Below are positions 1 to 10,475 of a DNA stretch of 64,000 nucleotides, in pieces. A program made the translations under genes and the position numbers. Position 1 is the stretch's first letter. Every line of letters starts with the position of its first letter. Origin of the DNA: Xenorhabdus szentirmaii DSM 16338 (GTDB lineage: Bacteria > Pseudomonadota > Gammaproteobacteria > Enterobacterales > Enterobacteriaceae). The stretch covers positions 1,693,203 to 1,757,202 of the forward strand of contig NZ_NIBV01000001.1 of assembly GCF_002632585.1 (NCBI RefSeq), read 5' to 3'. The notes under the pieces are model-generated. The model worked only from the letters and a program-made list of their open reading frames with translations, had not been told where the DNA came from and searched no databases.

Positions 1-633
1 GTTCCCACTTTGTTAATCGCACGGACTGACGCAGATGCAGCTGATTTGCTGACATCGGATTTTGATCCCTATGACAGTGAATTCATTACCGGCAAGCGGA
101 CCTGTGAAGGTTTTTATTGTACACGCGCAGGTATTGATCAAGCGATCAGTCGTGGTCTGGCTTATGCGCCTTATGCTGATGTAGTTTGGTGTGAAACTTC
201 AACACCGGATCTTGAAGCTGCGCGCCGTTTTGCCGAGGCTATCCATGCCAAATATCCTGGAAAATTACTGGCTTATAACTGTTCTCCATCTTTCAACTGG
301 AAAAAGAATCTGGATGATAAGACGATTGCCAGCTTCCAAGAACAATTATCGGATATGGGATATAAATTCCAGTTCATCACATTAGCCGGCATTCATAGCA
401 TGTGGTTTAACATGTTTGACTTAGCTTACGATTACGCCCGTGGTGAAGGGATGAAACATTACGTTGAGAAGGTTCAGGAACAAGAATTTGTTGCTCTCAA
501 ACGTGGTTATACTTTCTCTTCACACCAACAGGAAGTTGGCACGGGATATTTTGATAAAGTCACCACCGTTATTCAGGGAGAAACATCTTCTATTACTGCT
601 TTGGCGGGGTCAACAGAAGAGCAGCAATTCTAA
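1..633 (+). CDS. aceA: isocitrate lyase, C-terminal part (gene starts before the window)
   Basis: Cytosolic isocitrate lyase splits isocitrate to glyoxylate and succinate in the glyoxylate shunt. The reading frame is open from base 1 and gives the last 210 residues; the 5' part, with the catalytic KKCGH-type loop, lies outside the window. Visible family blocks are LIARTDA, the [11 protein letters not shown] stretch, the CSPSFNWKK substrate-binding block and the [10 protein letters not shown] segment near the C-terminus, all as in enterobacterial AceA. aceK follows after 76 bases on the same strand, as in the aceBAK operon of E. coli. A stem-loop in that gap probably tunes aceK expression. Assignment is very secure; only completeness is limited by the window edge. 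Confidence 0.97.
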   Translation, partial: VPTLLIARTDADAADLLTSDFDPYDSEFITGKRTCEGFYCTRAGIDQAISRGLAYAPYADVVWCETSTPDLEAARRFAEAIHAKYPGKLLAYNCSPSFNWKKNLDDKTIASFQEQLSDMGYKFQFITLAGIHSMWFNMFDLAYDYARGEGMKHYVEKVQEQEFVALKRGYTFSSHQQEVGTGYFDKVTTVIQGETSSITALAGSTEEQQF

Positions 634-658
634 TTGAATGACATCCATTGATATCGTC

Positions 659-682
659 GGGGGATTCCATCAGGAATTCCCC
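659..682 (+). promoter_or_regulatory. stem-loop between aceA and aceK
   Basis: An inverted repeat (GGGGATTCC, loop ATCA, GGAATTCCCC with one bulged T) fills most of the aceA-aceK gap. It has no T-run, so it is more likely an mRNA-stabilising or polarity element than a terminator. E. coli carries REP-type stem-loops at the same place, where they help keep aceK expression far below aceA; the same role here is inferred from position. Confidence 0.6.
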
Positions 683-709
683 TTTACGTGTTGGAGAAGG
701 TGACTGAAT

Positions 710-2434
710 ATGGAAAGAGATCTTGCCCAGTTAATTGCACAAACCATTTTGCAGGGATTTGATGCGCAATATGGTCGATTCCTCGAAGTCACTTCTGGTG
801 CTCAGCAACGCTTTGAACAAGCGGACTGGCATGCAGTACAGCAAGCGATGAAAAAAAGGATTAACCTGTATGATCACCATGTAGGTTTGGTGGTGGAACA
901 ATTGGATCGTATTCACGGCTCATTGCAACATGATGAGGATGACATTGCTGAAGTCAAAGCCGTGTATACACGTTTGCTGCCGGACTATCCCCGTTTTGAA
1001 ATAGCAGAGAGTTTTTTCAATTCAGTTTATTGCCGCTTATTTCATCATCGTAATTTAAAGCCAGAAAACCTGTTTATCTTTACCTCTCAGCCATCTTGCC
1101 GTTTTCGCCAGATTTCTCGTCCATTATCGCGGGATTTTTTCCCTGATGGGAATCTCGCATCAATGCTACGAACAATTTTAACTGATTTACCGCTACGCCT
1201 TAAATGGGAGGATCTGGATCGGGATATTGGCTACATCACACGATATTTACAAAATACATTTTCCCTTAACGATTTATTACAGGCTACGTTCCAAATTGCC
1301 AATGAGTTGTTTTACCGTAATAAAGCGGCGTGGTTGGTGGGGAAAATCAGAATGGGCACTGAAATTTACCCCTTTTTATTGCCTATTCACCATGACGAAT
1401 CAGGGGGAATTTTTATTGACTCTTGTTTAACTCATCGTGATGACGCCAGTATCGTTTTCGGCTTTGCCCGCTCCTATTTTATGGTTTATGCCCCCTTACC
1501 GGCTGCTCTGGTGGAATGGCTGCGCGAGATCTTGCCGACGAAATCGACATCCGAATTGTACATGGCGATTGGTTGCCAGAAACACGGCAAGACTGAATAT
1601 TACCGAGAATATTTGATGTTCATTAATTCCACTGAAGAACGGTTTACAATCGCGCCGGGCGTAAAAGGAATGGTGATGTTGGTTTTTGCTTCTCCTTCAT
1701 TTGATCGCGTATTTAAAGTCATTAAAGATAAATTTGCACCTCAGAAAGAAGTATCCCAGGAACGGGTGCAGGAATGCTATCGTTTGGTCAAAGAACATGA
1801 TCGTGTGGGAAGAATGGCAGATACGCAAGAGTTCGAAAATTTTGTCATTGATAAGCACCATATCAGCGCCGAATTAATGGAGGAATTGCAAAAAGAGATA
1901 CCGGCAAAACTTGAAGATCTGGGAGATAAGATCTTGATAAAACATCTTTATATGGAACGTAAAATGATACCTCTGAATATTTACATGGAAAATGTGAATG
2001 AGGTGCAACTGAAAGATGTCATAGAAGAATACGGAAATGCCATCAAACAATTGGCAGCTGCAAATATCTTTCCTGGCGATATGCTGTTTAAAAATTTTGG
2101 CGTTACACGTCATGGTCGGGTGATTTTCTACGATTATGATGAAATTTGCTATATGACCGAAGTGAACTTTAGGGATATACCTCCTCCGCGTTACCCGGAA
2201 GATGAGTTGGCTAGTGAGCCTTGGTACAGTATTGCCGTAAATGATGTTTTCCCGGAAGAGTTCCGGCATTTTCTGTGCACGGATAAACGGATACGAAGCT
2301 ACTTTGAAGAAAGCCACGAAGGTCTGTTCAAGGCTGATTACTGGCGAGCACTGCAAGAACGGATTAAAAATGGTCATGTGGAAGATGTCTTTGCTTATCG
2401 TCGTAGACAGAGATTCAATCAACGTAATGAATAA
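710..2434 (+). CDS. aceK: isocitrate dehydrogenase kinase/phosphatase
   Basis: Bifunctional enzyme of 574 residues (E. coli about 578) that phosphorylates isocitrate dehydrogenase to inactivate it and also removes the phosphate, diverting carbon to the glyoxylate shunt. The family-typical stretches are visible: the N-terminal regulatory half, the [11 protein letters not shown] nucleotide-binding segment (about residues 315-325), the [11 protein letters not shown] block, and the GDMLFKNFG and VIFYDYDEI catalytic motifs (about residues 450-485). The ATG at 710 is preceded by GGAGAAGG. It lies in the ace operon downstream of aceA. No abnormality seen. Confidence 0.97.
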   Translation: MERDLAQLIAQTILQGFDAQYGRFLEVTSGAQQRFEQADWHAVQQAMKKRINLYDHHVGLVVEQLDRIHGSLQHDEDDIAEVKAVYTRLLPDYPRFEIAESFFNSVYCRLFHHRNLKPENLFIFTSQPSCRFRQISRPLSRDFFPDGNLASMLRTILTDLPLRLKWEDLDRDIGYITRYLQNTFSLNDLLQATFQIANELFYRNKAAWLVGKIRMGTEIYPFLLPIHHDESGGIFIDSCLTHRDDASIVFGFARSYFMVYAPLPAALVEWLREILPTKSTSELYMAIGCQKHGKTEYYREYLMFINSTEERFTIAPGVKGMVMLVFASPSFDRVFKVIKDKFAPQKEVSQERVQECYRLVKEHDRVGRMADTQEFENFVIDKHHISAELMEELQKEIPAKLEDLGDKILIKHLYMERKMIPLNIYMENVNEVQLKDVIEEYGNAIKQLAAANIFPGDMLFKNFGVTRHGRVIFYDYDEICYMTEVNFRDIPPPRYPEDELASEPWYSIAVNDVFPEEFRHFLCTDKRIRSYFEESHEGLFKADYWRALQERIKNGHVEDVFAYRRRQRFNQRNE

Positions 2435-2680
2435 AACAGAAAATTAAAATGATGGTCATTTGTCACTAATAAAAATAATTCATTATTGAAGAATAAAAAG
2501 TTAAGTATTGTACTGAAGCGTTTAAAGTGGCGATCTATTCTTTTATTGATTTTTAATGATATGATCTGATTGGCGATGATAAAACTCATTCCAATAAAAT
2601 AATTCTGTAGCCTAATAATCAAATGAGTATCATTAATAGGATGTTGATATCCATTTTAAATAATATTTAGGGAGAAAATA

Positions 2681-3241
2681 ATGGCGGAAGTCATTTTATA
2701 CGGTGATATATTACATATTAAAAATAGATATGAGAGTGGCAGTTATCTTGATATTTATGGACATGCAACATCATTGGGAGAAAAATATAATGTTGTTACT
2801 TCTGCTTCGCCAAATCGGGATACAGGTACAGGATCATGGCAAATCTTATCCGCTGAAGGTAAAAAATCAGGTGAAGAAGTGTATAGTGGTGATAGAATAT
2901 TTCTCTTTAACCTATATCAAAACAACGGTGGATATTTAAGAGTCAGTGGGAATGCCCCATCACCAGAGCTCTACAATGTTTATACCGCAGATAGGTCCTT
3001 ACATACTTTTGATACTTCAATATGGCATATCTTTTCAGAGACAACCCAGGAATTTGACGGGAAAATTCGTGAAGAAAATACCATCCGGTTACTGAATAAT
3101 TTTAACAATACTCATGGTGGGTTTCTTGATACCTGTTGGATATCGGAACATTCGGATGCTTTATATAAGGTTTATACATCTCTATTATCAAACAGAAACA
3201 ATGGCAGTGGAACATGGGCATTATCAAAAACGCCCAAGTAA
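2681..3241 (+). CDS. three-repeat beta-trefoil-like protein, function unknown
   Basis: 186 residues, with no N-terminal signal or membrane segment. The sequence falls into three internal repeats (about residues 8-57, 70-118 and 132-182). Each opens with a G-D/E-x-I hydrophobic strand, then an (N/S)GGYL/SYLDIYG-type turn, a YNVYT/YKVYT strand, and a closing W-x-(I/A) strand. A threefold repeat of about 50 residues with a conserved closing Trp is the signature of a beta-trefoil. Many beta-trefoils bind carbohydrates or act as toxin modules, but no known sugar-binding residue set can be assigned. A good ribosome-binding site (GGGAG) precedes the ATG. It sits alone between aceK and eda and is more AT-rich than its neighbours, suggesting acquisition. 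I do not recognise a characterised homologue. Confidence 0.75.
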   Translation: MAEVILYGDILHIKNRYESGSYLDIYGHATSLGEKYNVVTSASPNRDTGTGSWQILSAEGKKSGEEVYSGDRIFLFNLYQNNGGYLRVSGNAPSPELYNVYTADRSLHTFDTSIWHIFSETTQEFDGKIREENTIRLLNNFNNTHGGFLDTCWISEHSDALYKVYTSLLSNRNNGSGTWALSKTPK

Positions 3242-3340
3242 AGATAATGAATCATACCCAAGGGTTTTTACTCTTCAATTAATTGTGACCGGACTCTCAA
3301 TTATAAGCCTGTTTTTTCAAATGGAATTCGTTATTTATTT

Positions 3341-3383
3341 TTTCAATGCGGAAATAATGAAATAGTTAAATTCCGCATTGAAA
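3341..3383. terminator. stem-loop between the beta-trefoil gene and eda
   Basis: Perfect 13-bp inverted repeat (arm TTTCAATGCGGAA at 3341-3353 and its complement at 3371-3383, loop 17) between two convergent genes, in T/A-rich flanks. Likely a shared transcription end point, although a classical T-run directly after the stem is weak on both strands. Confidence 0.55.
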
Positions 3384-3397
3384 TAATTAAATAAAAA

Positions 3398-4039
3398 CTA
3401 TGCTTTTGTTCCTGAAATTGCGGTGCGTGCCAGTTTTGTAATCTGGGCATAATCCTTGGTTTTCAATGCATCACTCGGTACCAACCATGAGCCACCAATG
3501 CATAACACACTATTTAAGGCGAGATAATCACGATAGTTTTCTGGAGAAATGCCGCCAGTTGGGCAGAAGCGTACTTGAGGAAACGGGCCAGCAATGGCTT
3601 TTAATGTTTTAACCCCTCCACTTGCTTCTGCCGGAAAGAATTTAAAGCATTTTAAACCGTAGTTCATTCCCTGCATCAGTTCAGACACAGTGGAGATCCC
3701 CGGAATCAGAGGGACAGAACCCGCAGTTGCGGCCTTTAACAGCTCATCAGTTAACCCCGGGCTAATGGCAAATTGGGCCCCTGCTTCGGTAACCGCAGCC
3801 AATTGTTCAGGATTAATGACCGTCCCTGCGCCGATAATGGCTTCGGGAACTTCTTTTGCAATGAGGCGGATAGCTTCTAATGCACATTCAGTTCTTAATG
3901 TAACTTCCAAAACTCGAATTCCACCCTCGACCAGCGCTTTTGCCAAAGGAATGGCATGTTCAATTTCATCAATAACAATGACAGGGACGATTGGACCATC
4001 AGTCAGAATATTTTCTGCGGTTATTTTCCAATTACTCAT
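3398..4039 (-). CDS. eda: KDPG/KHG aldolase
   Basis: 213 residues, the usual size. This cytosolic class I aldolase cleaves 2-keto-3-deoxy-6-phosphogluconate to pyruvate and glyceraldehyde 3-phosphate (Entner-Doudoroff pathway) and also acts on 4-hydroxy-2-oxoglutarate. The Schiff-base lysine is K133 in the CFKFFPAE motif, the catalytic glutamate is E45 in EVTLRT, and the GAGTVIN and CPTGGI phosphate-binding segments are present. In E. coli eda follows edd; here it stands alone between aceK and iclR with no edd beside it, so it serves keto-acid or KDPG turnover in trans. The start ATG follows a GAGAG stretch. Confidence 0.95.
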   Translation of the reverse strand: MSNWKITAENILTDGPIVPVIVIDEIEHAIPLAKALVEGGIRVLEVTLRTECALEAIRLIAKEVPEAIIGAGTVINPEQLAAVTEAGAQFAISPGLTDELLKAATAGSVPLIPGISTVSELMQGMNYGLKCFKFFPAEASGGVKTLKAIAGPFPQVRFCPTGGISPENYRDYLALNSVLCIGGSWLVPSDALKTKDYAQITKLARTAISGTKA

Positions 4040-4298
4040 TAGCCGTTTCTCTCGTTAAAGCAGAACACAAGGGATTTATCCCTTTGTTGATTAAAATGGA
4101 ATACAACAATGCGCCTTGTTTTGCACCAGAAAACAGGGTTCTCAGCGTACCAAACAGTTTACGCCCACTCATGCAATAATCAGCTGATGCCATCAGCTTT
4201 CATCAATTACATCATTATCTGTGATCTCTGTCGGTTTTCAATGCTGCAATGTAACAGATTGAAAACAAAATCGCTTTTGGGAGATATTTTGACAAAAA

Positions 4299-5129
4299 TT
4301 ACTTAACTCCACCGTATTCTCGACTGATCGCTTTTGCTGCACGCATAACAAGAGCGCCAAGTTCAGTAACGCGCTCATCAGGGATACGTGATATTGGGCC
4401 AGAGATAGAAATCGCAGCAAAGGCTTCATGATGCTCATCGTAAATACAGGCGGCAATACAGCGTAGCCCTAGCGCATGCTCTTCATCATCGAATGAAAAA
4501 CCTTGTTTGCGTATTAGCTCCAGATTTTCTGTCAGAGCAGCGGCGGTGGTAAGGGTATATTGCGTGTAAGCATGCATCCCTTTTTTATGCAGCAACTGGA
4601 GGCGTTTTTGCTCAGAGAGCGTAGAAAGCAGTGCCTTCCCTGCACCGGAAGCGTGCATCGGCAGATTACCACCGATGGGTGCAGACATTCTCATCAGCGC
4701 ATTGCATTGAACTTGATCAACAATCACCGCTTCGTATTCATCAAGATTAAAAATGGCAAGGTTGACCGTTTCGCCGGAATCCTCCATTAACTGACGTAAT
4801 ATCGGATGAACCAACACCATCAAATTACGGCTTTGCAGAAAACTACTGCCAACCACAAACGCATGAGATGCGATCACCCACAATCCTAAATCACCTATTT
4901 GGCGGACAAAGCCATGTTGCTGCAATGTGGTCAAAAGACGATGTGTAGTGGAGTTAGGCAACCCGGCTTGAATGGCTAAATCCGTCAAGGCAACGCCAAC
5001 AGGTGAATCAGAAATATATTCCAAGAGTGTTAATCCTCTGCTCAGGGACTGAACCTGACCGCTTGCAGCGGCACTGTTTGTCGTCACTTTTGTCTTTTTT
5101 GTGCGTTTGCTGGCAACGGTTGTGCCCAT
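4299..5129 (-). CDS. iclR: IclR-type repressor of the glyoxylate operon
   Basis: 276 residues. The N-terminal winged helix (about 25-90, QAGLPNSTTHRLLTTLQQHGF) is followed by the IclR effector domain (about 100-270) with the LPMHASGAGKALL, HALGLRCIAA and AISISGPISRI blocks. It matches E. coli IclR along its whole length apart from a longer, lysine-rich N-terminus. In E. coli IclR represses aceBAK and responds to glyoxylate and pyruvate. The gene lies convergent to aceK as in E. coli, but eda and the beta-trefoil gene are inserted between them. The ATG at 5129 follows AGAGGG. It could be mistaken for kdgR because eda is adjacent, but the sequence is IclR itself. Confidence 0.93.
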   Translation of the reverse strand: MGTTVASKRTKKTKVTTNSAAASGQVQSLSRGLTLLEYISDSPVGVALTDLAIQAGLPNSTTHRLLTTLQQHGFVRQIGDLGLWVIASHAFVVGSSFLQSRNLMVLVHPILRQLMEDSGETVNLAIFNLDEYEAVIVDQVQCNALMRMSAPIGGNLPMHASGAGKALLSTLSEQKRLQLLHKKGMHAYTQYTLTTAAALTENLELIRKQGFSFDDEEHALGLRCIAACIYDEHHEAFAAISISGPISRIPDERVTELGALVMRAAKAISREYGGVK

Positions 5130-5372
5130 AAAAATACCCTCTGACTCATCGTCTGTTTATCGTCTGTTTGCAGCAAGAAATACATGCTGAGATGAAAAAT
5201 GGAAATTATTTTCGTTTTCCTATTATGGACGATAACGGGGGTAAAAACACATCCGATGTGTGTGAACTGGAAAGTGGGATCTCTCTCCCGTTAATTTATT
5301 TTATGAGCGTTAAGTTAATTTTCCTGTGCCGTTTCTGTTATTGGCAGACATTTTCATAAGGTCTGGTATGCC

Positions 5373-5484
5373 ACTGTATTGGCACTATTGCCTTGGAGCG
5401 ATTGCATTGGAACGGTTGTATTGGAACTATTGTATTGAGGCTATTGCATTGAGGATATGGCATTGGGGTTATTGTGTCGGGCCT
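5373..5484. repeat. eight-unit 14-bp tandem repeat
   Basis: Eight head-to-tail units of exactly 14 bp (starts 5373, 5387, 5401, 5415, 5429, 5443, 5457, 5471), consensus near ATTGCATTGGAACT, diverging by a few bases each. No spacers, so not CRISPR. It lies in the 412-base gap between the start of iclR and the 3' end of lysC. Apart from this array and a short AT-rich promoter-like stretch behind iclR, I see nothing else in that gap. A related 14-bp array lies at 31103-31186. Confidence 0.85.
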
Positions 5485-5541
5485 ATTTGCCAGAGAATTA
5501 ACCCTACCACTAACGATAGGATTAACGGTATAAACTGAATA

Positions 5542-6915
5542 TTAAGATCCGAATAAACTCAGATGTAACGTCTGAATGACCTGTTCTGCGTCTTTGCCGG
5601 GAACAAGCAAGCAGACATTATGGCTGCTTGCGCCATAGCTGATCATCCGAATATTAAAGGACTCCAGAGCACCAAAAATCTCTTTTCCCAGCCCCTTGGC
5701 GTGTGACAATTCATTGCCGATAATCGCCACCAGTGCCATATCCTCTTCGACTTCCACGCGGCAGAGCGTAGAAAGTTCAGTCAATAGAGCATTGGTCAGC
5801 AGGCTGCCATTCGTGCTGGTGGAGCCAGTTGTATCCAGGGTCAGGGCGATGCTGACTTCTGATGTGGTAATCAAATCCACCGAAATATTGTGTCGTGAGA
5901 GCAGGGTAAAGACTTCTGCCAGAAAACCCCGTGCATGCAGCATTTTCAGGCTGTGTAGCGTCAATAAAGTTTGTTTGCGGCGCAAAGCCAGTGCTCGGTA
6001 CAGTGGTGGATTTTCCGTTTTATCACAGACGATTGTGCCGCCTGCCTGTGGATCTTTGCTGGAGCCGACAAAGACGGGAATGCCGCAACGTACCGCAGGC
6101 AATAGCGTGGCGGGATGGAGAATTTTGGCACCAAATGTTGCCATCTCTGCCGCTTCATCAAACGCAATGGTATTGATGCGTTTAGCGGTTGGGGTAATGC
6201 GGGGATCGGTTGTATAAATACCCGGAACATCTGTCCAGATATCGACGCGCCGTAATCCAAGTGCTTCACCCAGTAAGGCCGCGGTATAATCACTGCCGCC
6301 TCGCCCCAGCGTTGTTGTGCGGCCTTTTTCCTCTCTACCGATAAACCCCTGAGTGACGACAATAGTATTATTCAGGCGAGGATGCAGGTATTCCATTGCC
6401 AAAGAATGAAGTTGGAGCGTATCAGGCTCTGCACGACCAAAGTGAGCGCTGGTTCGCATGACCCGGCGAATATCAAACCACTCTGCATTTGTATTGCGTT
6501 GCCGTAGTAATTCTACAAACAACAAGGTAGACATTATTTCACCGTGGCTAACCAATTCATCTGTCATCGCTTCAGATGTTGCAAGTGCCGCGGCTTCTGA
6601 TAATGCATCAATATTTTCCAGCAACCGATTAATTTCTTCGTAAATGACGTCAGGCTCCTTCAATTGCTCAATAATGGCATATTGAATATCCCGGATCTGT
6701 TTCAGGTAATTCTCCCGCTTATCGCTGTCGCAGCCAGCCGCCAACGCAACCAGCAAATTAGTCACCCCAGCCGAAGCTGACAGGATGACCACACGAACAC
6801 TTTCGTTTGCCAAGATAATATCGGCGCAATGATTCATGGCATCAAAATCTGCCACGCTAGTGCCACCAAATTTTGCTACAACATACTGCGAGTTAGGAGA
6901 TGAAACAGCACACAT
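5542..6915 (-). CDS. lysC: lysine-sensitive aspartokinase III
   Basis: 457 residues (E. coli LysC 449). Cytosolic aspartokinase makes 4-aspartyl phosphate from aspartate and ATP, the first step toward lysine, threonine and methionine. The N-terminal kinase domain shows VVAKFGGTSVAD and the GRGGSDYTAAL nucleotide-binding block. Two ACT domains follow (about 310-457), which in this isoform bind lysine. It is a monofunctional kinase with no homoserine dehydrogenase domain. It is divergent from pgi with 282 bases between starts, the same neighbourhood as in E. coli. The lysine riboswitch found upstream of E. coli lysC is not recognisable here. Confidence 0.95.
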   Translation of the reverse strand: MCAVSSPNSQYVVAKFGGTSVADFDAMNHCADIILANESVRVVILSASAGVTNLLVALAAGCDSDKRENYLKQIRDIQYAIIEQLKEPDVIYEEINRLLENIDALSEAAALATSEAMTDELVSHGEIMSTLLFVELLRQRNTNAEWFDIRRVMRTSAHFGRAEPDTLQLHSLAMEYLHPRLNNTIVVTQGFIGREEKGRTTTLGRGGSDYTAALLGEALGLRRVDIWTDVPGIYTTDPRITPTAKRINTIAFDEAAEMATFGAKILHPATLLPAVRCGIPVFVGSSKDPQAGGTIVCDKTENPPLYRALALRRKQTLLTLHSLKMLHARGFLAEVFTLLSRHNISVDLITTSEVSIALTLDTTGSTSTNGSLLTNALLTELSTLCRVEVEEDMALVAIIGNELSHAKGLGKEIFGALESFNIRMISYGASSHNVCLLVPGKDAEQVIQTLHLSLFGS

Positions 6916-7185
6916 GGATGATAACCTTTAGTTTGAAAAGTAGACTTTTAGAAATATCGGGTTAAGCGGGCTGAGTCAATGTTTGCGATTTATGCATAAA
7001 TAATTTTCATAATGAAAATGAAATTATCGTTTTTATCTATCCATTGTTTTTATCTATCTCAGCAATTAGGGCTGGAAATCATCGGCTATTTTGACCAATA
7101 TCAGTAATCACAAGGAAAGAGAGACTAATCACAGTATTAACCCGTTACAATTTGTGCATTCCTATTGTTTATCGACAGTTGATAG

Positions 7186-8844
<1,659 letters not shown>

Positions 8845-8872
8845 TTTGAGCCTTTCTTTTATTTAATCCTGG

Positions 8873-8911
8873 CTCACCCTAACTGATTTTATTATTGGGG
8901 TGAGTTTTTTT
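8873..8911 (+). terminator. rho-independent terminator after pgi
   Basis: Stem CTCACCC (8873-8879) with GGGTGAG (8898-8904), directly followed by seven T. Classical intrinsic terminator 28 bases after the pgi stop. Confidence 0.85.
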
Positions 8912-9027
8912 ATGATTTATATAATTTGTTATTAACTTTTTATTTTATAGACCAGCAACATGATATCCTCATACCCCATAAATTGTGCTGTCGGGGAAAT
9001 AGATGTTCCCCGCAATGGGAAAATGAT

Positions 9028-9555
9028 ATGGCAGATGACGCAATCCTAACTTCGATACCCATCCAATGGCTTTCAACAGACGAACCGAAGCTTCCTGATC
9101 ATATTTTAGATTGGTTGATGGAAGTTGGTTCAATGACCTGTCGCTTTGAGCAATACTGTCAAACAGTTTCGGTTGCTCCTTTCAGGGAGTGCTTCATTAC
9201 AGCAGAAGAACTCGGTGATGAAAGTGAGCACTTACCTTTAAATCAAAAATATTGGCTGCGTGAAACTATCTTGTATGGCGATAACATTCCCTGGCTTTTG
9301 GGGCGTACTGTTGTTCCGGAAGAAACTTTAACCGGCCCGGATAGAAAATTAGTTAATGTCGGGACTGTTCCGCTTGGGCGCTATCTTTTTAGTAGCAATA
9401 ATTTGACACGAGATTATATTCAAATAGGCCAACAAGGGGAGCGTTGGGGACGCCGCTCTTTATTAAGGTTGTCAGGTAAGCCCTTGTTGCTTACAGAGGT
9501 TTTTTTACCTGAATCACCCGCATACAAGATGAATAAAACAAAAGGGGAGAAATAG
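9028..9555 (+). CDS. ubiC: chorismate pyruvate-lyase
   Basis: Converts chorismate to 4-hydroxybenzoate and pyruvate, the entry into ubiquinone synthesis. The frame is open from 8926, but homology to E. coli UbiC (165 aa) starts near the ATG at 9028, giving 175 residues; the upstream extension ([11 protein letters not shown]...) has no family counterpart. Family blocks seen: [50 protein letters not shown]. ubiA follows 13 bases later, so the two form the ubiCA operon. Confidence 0.93.
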   Translation: MADDAILTSIPIQWLSTDEPKLPDHILDWLMEVGSMTCRFEQYCQTVSVAPFRECFITAEELGDESEHLPLNQKYWLRETILYGDNIPWLLGRTVVPEETLTGPDRKLVNVGTVPLGRYLFSSNNLTRDYIQIGQQGERWGRRSLLRLSGKPLLLTEVFLPESPAYKMNKTKGEK

Positions 9556-9568
9556 ATTGGAGGTCAGC

Positions 9569-10423
9569 ATGACGCAGAATAAATGGCGTGCTTATTGTCG
9601 CTTAATGCGTATTAATAAACCCATTGGCGCATTATTGCTGTTATGGCCGACGTATTGGGCTCTGTGGATCGCAGCGAAAGGTATGCCGAGTTTGCACGTT
9701 TTATTGGTATTTACTGTCGGCGTGTTTTCCATGCGCGCGGCAGGATGTTGCATTAATGATTTCGCAGACAGAAAATTTGATGGGTATGTAGAAAGAACAA
9801 AGTCTCGCCCTCTTCCTAGTGGCGACATTACCGAAAAAGAAAGCAAAATTTTGTTCGCTGCACTGGTTCTCATTTCTTTTGCGTTGGTTCTGACGTTAAA
9901 TAAAATGACCATTGCATTGTCAGTTGTTGGTTTGGCATTGGCGTGGATTTACCCTTTTGTTAAACGTGTCAGTCACCTGCCGCAAGTTGTATTGGGTGCT
10001 GCCTATGGTTGGGCAATTCCAATGGCATTCGCCGCAGTAAGTGAGTCCTTACCTTTAGAATGCTGGCTGCTATTTTTGGCCAACATTATCTGGTCAGTCA
10101 TTTATGACACACAATATGCCATGGTTGATCGTGACGATGATCTGAAAATCGGAGTGAAATCGACGGCAGTGCTTTTTGGGCGTTTTGACAAGCTGATCAT
10201 TGGCATTTTACAGCTCATCATGTTGGGTATTTTGGTTGCGATCGGTTGCATGATGAATTTGGGAGGAATGTATTACTGGGCAATATTGCTGGTGATTGCA
10301 TTATTTGCCAATCAGCAGAAGCTGATTGCAAAACGGGAAAGAACAGGTTGTTTTCAGGCGTTTATGAATAATAATTATGTTGGGCTGGTTTTATTCGCCG
10401 GTATTTTTTGCTGTTATCTCTAA
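9569..10423 (+). CDS. ubiA: 4-hydroxybenzoate polyprenyltransferase
   Basis: 284-residue inner-membrane prenyltransferase that attaches the octaprenyl chain to 4-hydroxybenzoate. Two Asp-rich motifs that bind Mg-diphosphate are clear: NDFADRKFD (about residues 67-75) and [12 protein letters not shown] (about 185-196). Eight to nine hydrophobic segments fill the rest. The ATG at 9569 is chosen because GGAGG sits 5 bases upstream; an in-frame TTG at 9557 would overlap that site. Convergent with plsB. Confidence 0.95.
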   Translation: MTQNKWRAYCRLMRINKPIGALLLLWPTYWALWIAAKGMPSLHVLLVFTVGVFSMRAAGCCINDFADRKFDGYVERTKSRPLPSGDITEKESKILFAALVLISFALVLTLNKMTIALSVVGLALAWIYPFVKRVSHLPQVVLGAAYGWAIPMAFAAVSESLPLECWLLFLANIIWSVIYDTQYAMVDRDDDLKIGVKSTAVLFGRFDKLIIGILQLIMLGILVAIGCMMNLGGMYYWAILLVIALFANQQKLIAKRERTGCFQAFMNNNYVGLVLFAGIFCCYL

Positions 10424-10427
10424 ACAT

Positions 10428-10459
10428 AACGGGCGATATTCTCGCCCGTTAATCTTTTT
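10428..10459. terminator. bidirectional terminator between ubiA and plsB
   Basis: Perfect 9-bp stem AACGGGCGA (10428-10436) and TCGCCCGTT (10442-10450), loop of 5, followed by AATCTTTTTC on the plus strand. Lies between two convergent genes. Confidence 0.8.
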
Positions 10460-10475
10460 CCTCAGTATGACACCG

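Noticed and set aside
1874-2422. 182-codon minus-strand frame inside aceK
   Set aside because: Shadow of the aceK codons, which match the family fully; no start signal.
5373-5484. Tandem repeats considered as a CRISPR array
   Set aside because: Units are 14 bp, contiguous and without spacers; no cas genes nearby.
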